From Scleroderma bovista (lineage: Eukaryota; Basidiomycota; Agaricomycetes; Boletales; Sclerodermataceae): a stretch of 64,000 nt of DNA. The stretch lies in NCBI GenBank assembly GCA_037178675.1, contig JAYMGJ010000287.1:1-64000 (forward strand). Reading direction: 5' to 3'. Positions 1 to 10,720 of the stretch are shown in pieces (position 1 is the first letter of the stretch; every line of letters begins with the position of its first letter). The notes under the pieces were generated by a model that was not told where the DNA came from, did no database searches, and saw nothing but the letters and a program-made list of their open reading frames with translations. A program made the translations under genes and the position numbers.

Positions 1-157
1 GGTTAATTGCCTGCAAAATAAGACGTTAGCTGTCGCAGTGTCACATCGGAGTGAAAGGAGATTGACATTGCCATGTATAAAGCGCTTTGGTTTGAAATAT
101 GGGCTGTTAGCTGACTTCCGTGCTCTTGACCTCTCTCAGCCTTTGCCAACATCCACC

Positions 158-2039
158 ATGGCCTATGGTGCACTGGCCGCTCGTCATTCCTTAGACCCAG
201 GTAGCTCCTCTGCCCTATCACAGCGCTCCGCTGTCGTCGAATATCGCAAGGATGGGACGGTATCCAAGATGCGGTCTCACAAGGGGAACATTCCGGTACT
301 CCCGCAGACAAAGCTTTGCCCTCACTGTCCAGCCAAGTTCACCCGCACAACACACCTTAACCGGCATCTCCGGACCCGTAAGTTCGTATGCTCTAATTAA
401 CGGGCCACCAACATACCTGCCTTTCATCGACCACTAGACACGGGGGAGAGACTTCATCGTTGCGATGTGCGCCAGAAAAAAATTATTTTCTGATATATGT
501 CTAACACACGCACATATCAGACTTGTGAAGCGCAGTTCACGCGCAGCGACCTATTGACGAGACATAAGAAAACATGCGGAGACCCGTGAGTCCTTTGCAA
601 AGCACTTCTTCCCGTTTTGCTCTTATGGCGATTCTAGATCCCATGCCAACCGCACGAGGCGGCGGTCTTGTCAGGCCTGTGCTAACTCCAAAGTAAAGTG
701 TGATTTACAGCAGCCATGCAGCAAGTGCCAGGCACGTGGCAAGGAATGCGTTTTTGTCATTCGTCCACCCAAGTCCTCTACGACTGCGAAGGCTACTGCC
801 ACAGCGGCTGCTGTACCTGAACATAGCGCGGACCCGGTAGACCACTTGGTCTCGAAGCTGTCCACACCGCCGACCGTGTTTCCTGTCATTTCCCCTGTTG
901 CAGCACGCGCCACAGCGGATGCCAGCGTTCCGCCGGATCATCTGGGCCAGAGTTCTTATGATTGGAACGCGTCAGTGGCTGATCAAATGGAGAACCGGCC
1001 CGAGGAGCTTAGCTTCTCCAGTGATGGACCTTCCCCTTCGCCATCTGAAGCGATTTCATCGACAAGCGACGCCTGTCCTCCCAACTCTCACTCAGAGCCT
1101 GTACACCATCAAATTAACGCATTCTACTCTAACGAGGTCTTCGAACCGTTTTTCCCTAATATTATCCCTGGATATAATGCTGTATCTGTCGATCACGATA
1201 ATTCACGCAACCAAACGTGCGCACCCAATACGCCACTAATTTCGTCATCCGCAGAGGATGCCTTTCAGCTTTCATCTCAATCCATGGGAGCCCAACAACG
1301 CTCTCAGCACCCTGAGACCTTGTTCTATTCATCGTCTAGCCAACAAGTCTTTCCTTCCGCAGAACACACGCAACGCTCGTATTACACAGAAGATAATTAT
1401 ATACCTCAACATACGGCCTCCGTAGACGTTCGCTACCAGGCTTTCGCGGAGCAGCAGCATTACCGTAAGTAAACCTGCAAGGACCGTAGCTGTCAATTAA
1501 CACAGTCCACTGATTTTTACATTTATTTTTTCTTGGCAGGTCTTGTTGATACAACTGCTTATGTTCGGAACCGGGTCAAAACCGTCAGTCCCTACAGCGC
1601 CAGTGGGGGAATGTGGCGTGCCTCATGTGAAGGGTTGACCAAAACTCAACATCACTATCTTTACCCTCCTAAAAGTGCAGGTGATGCCTTTTGTACGTAT
1701 TTTTTCAAGAATGTGGCGTTGGCTTCGCAGCTGACCCTGAGCAGGCGAAAAGCCATACCGCTACCCAACGGGAAGCCCTTTACGGGTAGGTAGTGATTCC
1801 ACGAATCGCTGGTCGTTGCCATTGGACACGGCACGAGTAGCAATTTCCGACCTCTCTCCGCGTGATGCTGAGAGTGGTAAGTTTCATTATACGAGCCTCG
1901 ATTCACAGTGTTTACTACCACCGTGTCTCTAGACGCACAAACATACCGTTCTCATCTGTCGGAAGGTTTGGTTGATGCTGTTCGATGGAACGGATCTAAC
2001 GCTATGCGACGTCAAGTGGCAAGTACGGATTTCGCGTAA
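158..2039 (+). CDS. Hybrid C2H2 / Zn2Cys6 transcription factor
   Basis: Predicted nuclear sequence-specific DNA-binding regulator. I splice seven exons: 158-377, 438-466, 521-585, 638-1464, 1540-1692, 1745-1876 and 1909-2039, which sum to 518 codons plus stop with a continuous frame. The start ATG at 158 has a good context (CACCATGG); an ATG at 38 is also in frame. The N-terminal half carries two C2H2 fingers, the first C-x2-C-x12-H-type (CPHCPAKFTRTTHLNRH) and the second split by an intron between its CD and TC residues. A fungal binuclear cluster follows directly (CQAC, KVKCD, CSKC, GKEC). The remaining 350 residues are Ser/Pro/Gln-rich and look disordered, as in activation regions. Fusion of two fingers with a Zn2Cys6 domain is known for some fungal regulators. 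No fungal_trans middle homology domain is visible, so the target genes cannot be guessed. Confidence 0.85.
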
Positions 2040-2980
2040 ATCGTAGGCGAGTGGTTATTTGGACTACACGAACTCATGCTCAGCTACTGTGCCTTCGCGT
2101 CGTGTACAGGCGATGCATTTGCTATGTCACATCTCATATGGGGCACACCTTGTGGAGCAACAATGGTCTACAAAATAGTTTATGAAGAGCTATGATCATC
2201 CATTATGGAGCAGCGCCGTTTAGTTTGTCACTCAGTGAGTATGCTTGAGAAACATGGAAGAATGATGCTTGGTTGCGGTGTAATCTCCTTACTGCATATG
2301 CATATATAATCATGCCATAGTCCTTGGTCACAAATCCGCGATGATCATAATTGGCCTCCTTCATGCACCTCAGTTTGCATTTCAATTCTAGCTTCAATTC
2401 CATTCAGATCGTCGGAATAACAAGCCGGGAACGAGGCAACCTTCAATGAATAACATGCAGCTACTTCAAGCCCGTGTACTATTATTTCTCATCAGCCATG
2501 CATGCCTATCGAAAGGGATGAATTCGTTCCCATGGCATGATACGAAGAGGATAAATTCTGAGTCATAGGAGTGTTTGCCATGGTACAATACGGCAACACG
2601 AAGACTCGTATTTTGGACTGATAGCTATCCTAGACATTGGAGAGCCTCGCGAGGGATGACTCCTGATCGGTGACAATATGAATACTTTTTTCTTCTCAGT
2701 ACGAACCCTACGAAGTTGGATATCGGATACTGCGTTTACGTGCTCTCGAGCCAGGGGGAGGGGGGTGCAGCGTAGACTCCTGGTGATTAATTTTTTTTTC
2801 ATACGACAGGAGGTATTTACTGGGCCCTTCAGAACTAAATTTGAGCCTCCAGGTACGCCGCTGGTATGTTGTCCACACAGGTGCAGGTCATGTTGTGGCA
2901 GGGGCGCAGATTACTTAAGCACGATCCACGATGACTTCTTCTTTTGGTTCATTGGTCGGGGCACATTTGAAATACCAGTC
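2040..2980. other. Intergenic, no gene seen
   Basis: Between the transcription factor and the DUF218 gene. Only short open frames without domain signal occur on both strands. A T-rich run sits near 2789-2800. The last few hundred bases presumably hold the promoter of the downstream gene. Confidence 0.5.
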
Positions 2981-4211
2981 ATGCTCCCGCTGCCGGCTCT
3001 GACCTCTGCAGCGTCATCCACTGGGAGGCGCGGAATTTACTCGCAAGAAAGGCGTCACCTCTCTCTGTCGCCTTTCAGCCCTCAGGGGACACTGCGCCAT
3101 CTTCGTACGCGCTCGAGACTAACTAACCTTGGTGTCTTGCTCCTGGTTGCGTTTGCCTGCCTGTCCTTTATTTATAACCTTTCATTCGAGCTTTCCTCGC
3201 CATTTTACGATGCACATTTCAATTATTCTACACCATCCAGCATCCTTACTACGATAGAACGCAATGAGACACTGACAAGCCTCAACCATCTCATCATTGT
3301 TCCGGGCCATGCCATATGGACCGGTATTAGGCCAGAACATGTTTTGGACGAGGAGTTTTGGACTCTTGAAGACTACCAGAAGGGAGGCGGTCGAATATCG
3401 GCTTTTATGGACCACATCAAGCAAGGGTATTTTCCAGTTCCTTGATCGCGTTCATCTTTCGCTCAGGCGCACCCTTTCTAGGACATCACTTGCATTGGAA
3501 GACGAGAACTCTTTGCTAGTATTCAGTGGGTGAGAAAGTTGTTCCAGGATTGTCATTCGTTGACCTTCTCTCCAGCGGACAGACCAGACTGCTTTCAACG
3601 ACCACCGAAGCAGAGTCATACTTGCGACTGGCTTTGAGTCTTAATTTATTCGGAAGCCATCATTCTCATTCTTCCGCTCTTTCGCCTTTTCCACGAGCAA
3701 CTACTGAGACGTATGCTCTTGATTCATTCCAAAATCTGCTTTTTTCCCTTGCGCGATTTCGTGAGGTTACCTCTCGATATCCTTCTCAGATAACCGTTAT
3801 CGGCTATGAGATGAAACGGCAACGTTTTGAAGAACTTCACCGAGCCGCTGTCAAGTTTCCTGCACAGTCTTTCCAATACATTGGTCTAGAACCCCTTGCG
3901 AGCGAAAAGGAGTCTGCGAAAGCTCGAGATGGCGAGGCGAGTGCACGACCATATAAGCACATACGATTGTCTGATTTTCTAGTCGTTTCGTCCACATCAA
4001 TCCTTAGTTTCATAACGGTTACAAACCGTACACTATCGACCTGTATGGTTGCCACGACTTCCTTCTCGCTAAGCGACGGGCAAGAAATTTGTTCCTACGC
4101 TTTCACCCGTATCACTCATCCGCACCAGAGCTGCGTGGGCTCTTGGATTGGTGTCCCAGTGACCCTAGGGAGCTATTCCGTGGTCCCTTGCCGTGGGAAA
4201 CATCAGAGTGA
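2981..4211 (+). CDS. DUF218-family membrane-anchored protein
   Basis: Four exons (2981-3426, 3467-3529, 3576-3936, 4008-4211) give 357 aa. The N-terminus is basic and Ser-rich, followed by one hydrophobic segment near residues 48-68 (GVLLLVAFACLSFIYNL), so a type II membrane protein is likely. The rest matches the fungal/yeast DUF218-type fold: LIIVPGHAIW, then LLVFSGG, TEAESY, a TETYALDSFQNLLFSLARF helix, ITVIGYEMKRQRFEELH and DLYGCH, and a C-terminal RFHPYHSSAPELRGLLDWCP block. The enzymatic role of this eukaryotic group is not established; bacterial DUF218 proteins are tied to envelope synthesis. The third intron (3937-4007) can only be joined in phase with a GC donor (GAG|GCGAGT), because no GT donor restores the conserved frame. 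Length and conserved blocks look complete. Confidence 0.85.
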
Positions 4212-5890
4212 AAGCAATTAACCCGACCCTTGTACCGCCTGACCATCGCATTTAGATAGTGTCTCGTCCTTTGAACGTAATCCAGTGTGCATTGTGCAAA
4301 GACTTGCTGTATTCCGCATGGCTCATTCCACGTGGGAGGACTATTTATCTGAGTCTTCATCACACTACAACATGGCCTAATTTAGGTAAAGCTACATATG
4401 AGGCGTCCTCCCCGAGGCTAAGCGGGCGGTATGGTTTTGTCGTCATTGCCGCCGAGGGGCTGCGGCGGACACGACTGGTTTCTCATCCCAGTACCTGGAC
4501 CATTATTTCGCCATTCATGACTTGGACCTTGCAGTATGACACTCCATTTCTCGGAATCTGAAGGCGAACACCTCCACGAGGCGGGCTATAAGCTGCCGAT
4601 TGGAATCTCCCTTGAGCGCTCAGCGCTGAGAGGCTTTTCGGAGTCTTCTGGTGGTCTCAAAATCCGCAAGCCACCAACATATAAGTGCATATGTTAATCG
4701 CCGTCCTCTACTTTCTGATTTACCAGCAACGCTTGGGACATCGACCATTAACTAGGGAAGACTCAGCTCGTAGCCGGAAGTTGCATATGACGGTGGTGTG
4801 GTGAGCTTCGGTGAGCTTCTAATGAGGAAAGGTTAATACCGGCTAAGTTGATATGCTCGAGTGTGGATCAGTTGAAAGTTCACCGTGCTTCAACTCCATT
4901 TACATACTAGTATGCAATGCAGGCCACTGGGACTTGGATCACAAATTGCAATGAATATTACAGTTTTTCCTCGCAGGTATGTTTGTACGGCATTCCATTT
5001 TGTGTGCTGCTCGAAACTAATAATGACAACCTGAAATCATGCTCAGTGAGCTAGACTTCTCCTATTCTGGCAGCGGCCAACATGCATGGGGGGAAGCCGA
5101 GATATCAACTCGTTTCGACTTCCGGCGTCATGGAAAGGTATTATTTAATTGTCCGGACTCTTATCCTTTGGGTATGACTTTCTCCTTCTTCGACCGCGGT
5201 GGATGCCACCATGGATAAAGGGGTGGAGACTAACTTCTACGACCTGGTGCGCGATCAAGGGAATCCACCGTCCAGGAATGGGCATAACGTTGGCCTTCCT
5301 CTTCTTCTCAATTAAATTCCCTTTCCCCAACCCCTCGTCATTAGTTTCTGCCCTGGGCCCCTTAGGCCGGACGGTCACTCTTCGCGCCGGCAGTACTTCT
5401 TTTTACACAACGACTCCACGGAATGGCACGCCACATGGATGGAATCCATTCCCCTGGTTCTAGTTATTAATTCCTGAATTCCCTGACACATATCCAAGGG
5501 GCGAAGTCATCGCTGAAAGCGTGTAATGAGCTGTTCTATGACAAGGCTACGGAAATGAATGAGGAAGTCATTGTGATGCCTAGCAATGATACAAATCATG
5601 CCCATGGCCAGCATTTGGATGTGGTAAATCACGCGGATGTGGCAGGGAATGCCAGCAATGGCCTCTCTTCGTTTTCAGACTGAGGGAAAAAAAGTTTGCT
5701 TGAAATCGTGGTTTCCATCCTTCTGTGAGGCATACAGTGTTGACAGCAACTTGGGTTAGTGGGCCGGCCACAAACCCTGTCGGAGCTTTGAATCAATAAA
5801 ACATTTATCCTTGTGGTGAAAAATGCTATCCATATACTGCGGAACAACGTGGATCCCGCACCAGTATGCGGCTCCCCCGGATCACTAATC
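4212..5890 (+). other. Coding-like fragments, no coherent gene
   Basis: Several short stretches read like protein on the plus strand: one around 5038-5217 beginning MLSELDFSYSGSG, one around 5390-5473 (YFFLHNDSTEWHATWMES), and one near 5498-5683 ending in a stop (ELFYDKATEMNEEV). They lie in different frames and I could not join them with believable introns or recognise a family. They could be exons of an unassigned gene or debris of a decayed one. Confidence 0.25.
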
Positions 5891-6207
5891 CCAAACTGGT
5901 AAGTTATCATCCAGCTCATTGTAGTGTGTACCCAAGCGGTTATCAAGTTCATACCGGTCAACCGGGACTGTACTCTGCAGTGAATACGGGGAAGGACGGA
6001 TTTGATCGTACAAAGTGGTGACGTCCATCCATGAACATATGCAAGTGACGGAGTCCCCTTAATCGGATCCGAAAGCACTGCATTCGCCTCTGAATTACAG
6101 TTCGTGGCTCGAAGTACCCGTAAGATGAGCAAACCTGCAATACTGCCTGAACGTTGCTCAATACACAATGTGGGCTGTTCTCGACGACGATAATCATTGC
6201 TCGTCAT
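5887..6207 (-). CDS. Possible small gene, unknown
   Basis: From an ATG at 6207 the minus strand reads MTSNDYRRREQPTLCIEQ, then a likely intron and a block starting EANAVLSDPIKGTPSLAYV. A further block ending DNRLGTHYNELDDNLPVWD stops at 5887. The joins are uncertain: the second intron would need a weak donor. No family was recognised. The alternative is that these are chance open stretches. Confidence 0.25.
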
Positions 6208-6559
6208 TGAAAAGTGGGGAGAAGTTAGTGCAAAGGATATGTGGTTAGATAGCTTGCTGACGATGAGGGGTCAGCTTGTTCCCCGACAATTGGGAAACGG
6301 CGAAGCCGGCTGTTGATTGGCAATCAAGATAGAAGAAAAGTATGCAGGTCTAAACGCAAGTTCTCTAGGTACGGGGAGCGAGAATTTGACGATTATTAAT
6401 ATGTACTTGAAAAAAGCCCTCCAGGACGACCCATGACCAAATGGTGAACATTCCCGATGGCCTCATCAGCTATCGACATAATATCTGAATGAATCAAAAC
6501 ATACGTACCTATCGAATTTCTTTACGCAGACCCAAAAAGTCGAGGTCGCTCCTTCTATA

Positions 6560-7150
6560 CTAGGCGAAGGATTCGCTTTGCCTGGCCTCGCGGCCTCTGA
6601 AATGAATTGTATGAATGACAGCCACAATGGGGCCTTACCTCGATCCTCTCAAACACTCTGCAGGGGGACATGTCAGATTATCGAAGTACCTACCTACTTG
6701 ATCGTTGTTCCATTTCGGGGAGAGATAGGGAAGGAGTAGGTCCTCAAGAACCCGAAGGAGCCTCAGTATCACCAGGAAATTCCAAACCCCACAATGATCG
6801 GGGCCAAACCTCCAAGGTAGATAGTGACTTCTATCATTGTATCCATGGAAGGTTTCTTTGTGGCGTTACAGAAGTTGTCCACAATGAAACCTGATTCCAG
6901 GGTGCAGGGCGTGGTGGTCCAAAACGGATTGGCCAAGCTCTTCACATTGACATTGTCGGTACGTATGTATACGGCCACACCCCTTAGTTGTGCATTAGGG
7001 TACAGGGGACTAGGACACACAGTAAGATCTCACCCAGTTCGATAGATCCTGCGATAGTGGCAGAAACCACATACTGCTTGCCACTGCCTCTTCTGGGTTA
7101 CAGCATCTCGTTTGCCATGAGGCGCCCCAGTGGAGCAACTTGACTGATCA
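6560..7150 (-). CDS. Probable multi-exon gene of unknown function (5' end unresolved)
   Basis: A well-formed exon at about 6773-6994 encodes VAVYIRTDNVNVKSLANP and, later, FIVDNFCNATKKPSMDT. It is flanked by plausible splice sites. Downstream exons read GPTPSLSLPEMEQRS, a 19-nt piece, and GREARQSESFA followed by a stop at 6560, all joining in phase. Upstream coding potential continues to about 7150 (KRQWQAVCGFCHYRRIY), but no start codon is convincing. Two Cys in the central exon may hint at an extracellular protein, yet no signal peptide is seen. No family was recognised. Confidence 0.4.
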
Positions 7151-7626
7151 AAAAGTATGCATTCTCATCTTGTTCTCAGCAGCAAGTTTGGGCGTAGGGA
7201 GGTACCTACGGGAATTTTACCCAATCGAGCAACGTTCACGGACAGCTACGAACCCAGCCACAGTGTGAAAGTGGCACTGCTCTTATGTAGTCTGAAACGG
7301 ACTGACTGGAACAATATTATCTCTCCAGGACCGCCAATTGCCTAGAAGTATCCTGTACCAACAACTTAGCTATACAGAATACATCCATCAGACTTTTCAA
7401 ACCCACAGGACACGTAGTATCTGAAACAACACCCACGGAATACAGTCCGGTACTTTAACAAGCGAACCTAGCAGGTATATTATACTATGCGAGTCACAAG
7501 AGCCCAAGTAGAAAGTCAATTGTTCTGTACAGAAACAAAAACCAGAGTTCATAGTAGGGGTTCCTCTGTCCAAGTATGCTAAGCATCCTTTGAAAGTTCT
7601 TTGTGAGGCCAGACAAGTGTCCAGAG

Positions 7627-9332
7627 CTAGAGAAGTGTCTTCCATCCTGCGTCGCGGCACTTTTTCACGAGTCGCTTCACTTCTTGGGACCTTGCGCGGG
7701 TAGTCACAAGAAGAGTGTCTGGCATGTCAACAATGACCAGATCATCGACACCCAGGCAAGCAATGAGGCGTCCTGATCCAGGAACAACGATCCCGCCAGC
7801 GACTTGCTCTGTGAGGACTAGAAAGCATTCCTATGAGGTGCAGCCTTGCTCGAACCCAGCATTGAAAACTTACCCAGGCTACCATCACCCAGAACACGGG
7901 GCTGATTAGCTTCTGCCGGAAGAAGTTCTGCAAGAGAAGAAAAGTCACCAACGTCATCCCAGCCTATATTCACGGCATCTTGATCAATAGCGCATTATAT
8001 CATAAATGGCAATGAACGCACCAAACGTGGCAGGGACAACAGCAACCTTTCCCTCAGCAGCAGCAGGCTCAGCTACAGCATTATCGATCGGAATTTTCTC
8101 AAGACCTGGCCAGACCTTCTCAAAGACTGCCTGGCGTTGGATCTCATCATCCCAAGCTTCTGCAATCTTGAGTAGGCCAGCGCAGAGATCAGGTTTGTAG
8201 TCGTTCAACAGGTCCAAAAGAACATTGGCTTTTGTAACGAACATTCCGGCATTCCAACGGTAGTTTCCCGTGCCAATGTAGGCAGCAGCTGTACGAGCAT
8301 CAGGTTTTTCCTTGAAACTTGACACGAGCCTCGCGTTAGGTGCTTCTTTCATGCCCAGCTTGTCACCCAGTCGAATATAACCAAATCCAGTCGAAGGATG
8401 AGATGGTGCGATGCCGATTGTGACAAGATAATCCTTCTTGGCCACTTCGACTGCCTCTGCAACAGCAGAGAGGAATGCGTCATCCCCAGAAATCATGTGG
8501 TCAGCGGCAAATGAGCCAATAATTGCAGTGGGGTCTCGCTTCTGCAAAACGGCGGCAGCGAGACCAATAGCGGCCATAGAATCTTTTGGACCAGGTTCAC
8601 AGAACAAATTATCAGGATGGAGATCAGGTAGCTGATCTCGGATGGACTTGACGTGTCCGGGGCCAGCCACAACGGTGGTGCGTGAGGGGGAGGAAAGTGG
8701 TAACAATCGATCCCAAGTCGCCTGAATGAGCGATCTTCCTTTAAGAGTGAGATCAAGGAGGAATTTTGGGTGCTCTTCCCTTGACAGTGGCCAAAGCCGT
8801 GTGCCAGCGCCTCCGGCAGGTATGACTACATAGAAACCGGGTATGTCTCTGTAAGAGCAAGGGAAAGGTGTCAACGCGTTGTCCCCTAACGGTGAAGGCG
8901 ATGGGACATGGAGGGCGGGCGGAACTTGGAAAACAGGAGGTATGTGCTGAGGGGAGAGGAAGGGTGACTTGGCCCTCAGTTGAGGACTCCCAGGAACTGG
9001 GGTGGCAAAACCTGACGTTCCCTGGACACGACCATTGGTATAGCCTACACTGCCGTTCTATATTCACGATGCAGGTTGAGAAAGGTGGGTTATATTTGAG
9101 TGGAACGGACCTGCAAACCCTCGCGAATCTGACGCTCTAAACTGGCATTTGCTTGTCTCAGGTCTGCACATTCATGTCGCAGCTCCGCAATCTCTGCTTG
9201 CTGTAGCCAAGTCGTCAGACATAGAACACGTGGTCGAGAAGTGCCTACAGATTTTTGAACAGCTCCAAGGATTTGTGCGAACATGGCCTCAACAGAGGGG
9301 CCGCTGTCCAGGGTGCCAAGTGGAGATGACAT
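7627..9332 (-). CDS. Mannose-1-phosphate guanylyltransferase, bacterial ManC-like, with N-terminal coiled coil
   Basis: Converts mannose-1-phosphate and GTP to GDP-mannose, the donor for glycosylation. Five exons (9332-9249, 9200-9119, 8996-8022, 7963-7874, 7817-7627) give 473 aa. Residues about 1-60 form a leucine/glutamate-rich coiled coil (AEIAELRHECADLRQ), followed by a Pro-rich linker. The nucleotidyltransferase domain then starts with the signature IPAGGAGTRLWPLSR. Further family marks are GSFAADHMI, STGFGYIRLG, FKEKPDARTAAAYI, YRWNAGMF, FGWDDVGDF, and the C-terminal LGVDDLVIVDMPD. From memory, the closest pattern is the actinobacterial ManC type rather than the fungal Psa1/Mpg1 type, which carries a left-handed beta-helix; none is present here. 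Splicing in the same frame makes the coiled coil part of the enzyme. The stop at 7627 leaves a complete domain. Confidence 0.88.
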
Positions 9333-9686
9333 GGTAGTCAGAGGTCAAGAGTAATAACTGTGTCGGAGGTCGACTTCAAGGAGTGTCTATATGGTTTGCA
9401 AACGTGTACTGTGCGTGCAATGGATGTCCGGATGAATTTCAGTCTAATTCGGCTGCCAGCTTTGTATTTCATAAACACAATGATCACACCAGAGTAGGTA
9501 GCCAATGATCTTAAAGACGTCCAATTCCCTGTGTTAAAGCAGATGGTGTGCAACAGCAAAACGATAACTTAAACTAGCCATAGTTGAAACAAAATAGTGG
9601 CAAAAGGCGGTCATCTGATGCCGACTGACAAGTTCTGTCATCTGAAAGGAATGCACGTGCGATTTGAATATATTCAGTGTCTTCCA

Positions 9687-10720
9687 CTACTCATCATCAC
9701 TTCCGAACTCCAAAGCTTGATACTTGCGTGCTTTCTTGTGGGGGTTGGCAAGAGAATTCCCCTTGGGGGCCCGTGAAACAGCCGGAAATTCTGTCAGGAG
9801 AAATGTTGAACTGATGAGTATGGGGCCAAAAGTAGAGGCTCACTCGAGCCCGATTCAGCTGGGGGGGATTTGCTCTTCGCCTTTTGGGCCTTAGTCTGTG
9901 CAAGTTCGGCTTCCAGAGCCTGGATTTTCTGTTGAGCCTCAGCAGGCAACGAGGGAACGTCAGCCACGGGGAACTTTTTCGTATCCTTTTTGGTCGGAGA
10001 TGAATACACTGTTGCTACTGATGATTTCAAGATACACTTAGTCTGATATGATAGTCATACGCACAAGTGTTAGCACGAGACGAGTTTTGGACAGTAACAG
10101 AAGGAAATATTGAAGGATTTAGTCGACAATTGCGAGGTTGCGCTTGGAGGGCGATCTCGATCAACGGTCACCAAGGATCGTGATTGCAGAGCAACCAGAG
10201 GCCTTACTTCACTCAGGAGCCCAGTTGCATAAGCAGCCGCCTCTGTGGGTGACAGCTCTACCATAGGGATGTGCAGAGGCTTCTTCGACGTAGGCCCAAG
10301 AGTGAGCTGGATAAGTCGGTAGCAATCAGAGGATCCAATAGCAAAGGGAGAGGAATCACGTTTATGTTTGCTCCTTTCTCGGGACTCCAGTTACCAATGA
10401 TGAGCTCTCCCTTTTCGAACGTTTCTGATAGCTTCTGGGCAAAACTGTCGAGCACTTGTGAGCTTGCGTTCTTACCCTATGCAGTAATACTGGTCAGCGC
10501 ATAATTCTTGGAAATGGGAAAAGACAAGCCGAACAACAATATGTAGGATATCTTGCGCAGACCACGACCCTCGCCACCATCTTCCAGCAGGACTCTTGAG
10601 GGCGAGGTGTATCGTCCAGGCTGACTCAATGACATGGGACAGCACGACAAACCGGTCAAACCCCTGGTATACGATTTGTATCAATTCGTCGAGTCTGCTG
10701 AAATGCGAGAATACATCCAT
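9687..10720 (-). CDS. PAXX-like / XRCC4-superfamily DNA repair protein (candidate)
   Basis: ATG at 10720 and stop at 9687. The first exon has the head-domain pattern of the XRCC4 superfamily (ESAWTIHLALKSPAGRWW, then a tryptophan and SAQDILHI). Exons at about 10476-10360 and 10306-10208 continue with LDSFAQKLSETFEKGELI and KKPLHIPMVELSPTEAA. A coiled-coil stretch follows (AQQKIQALEAELAQTKAQ near 9940). The C-terminus is basic and ends SLANPHKKARKYQALEF plus GSDDE. That tail resembles the Ku-binding tail of human PAXX, which also has Ser-Leu-x-Asn-Pro, several lysines and a terminal hydrophobic-x-Phe followed by acidic residues. If correct, the protein would join Ku in non-homologous end joining. 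Internal introns near 10208-10040 are uncertain. It could alternatively be another superfamily member such as XLF. Confidence 0.55.

Noticed and set aside
5629..6207. 192-codon open frame on the minus strand
   Set aside because: Contains several splice-like GT/AG borders and frame-shifting coding-like blocks. Its composition (many Ser, Thr, Cys, Trp scattered) looks like translated introns and UTR rather than one exon.
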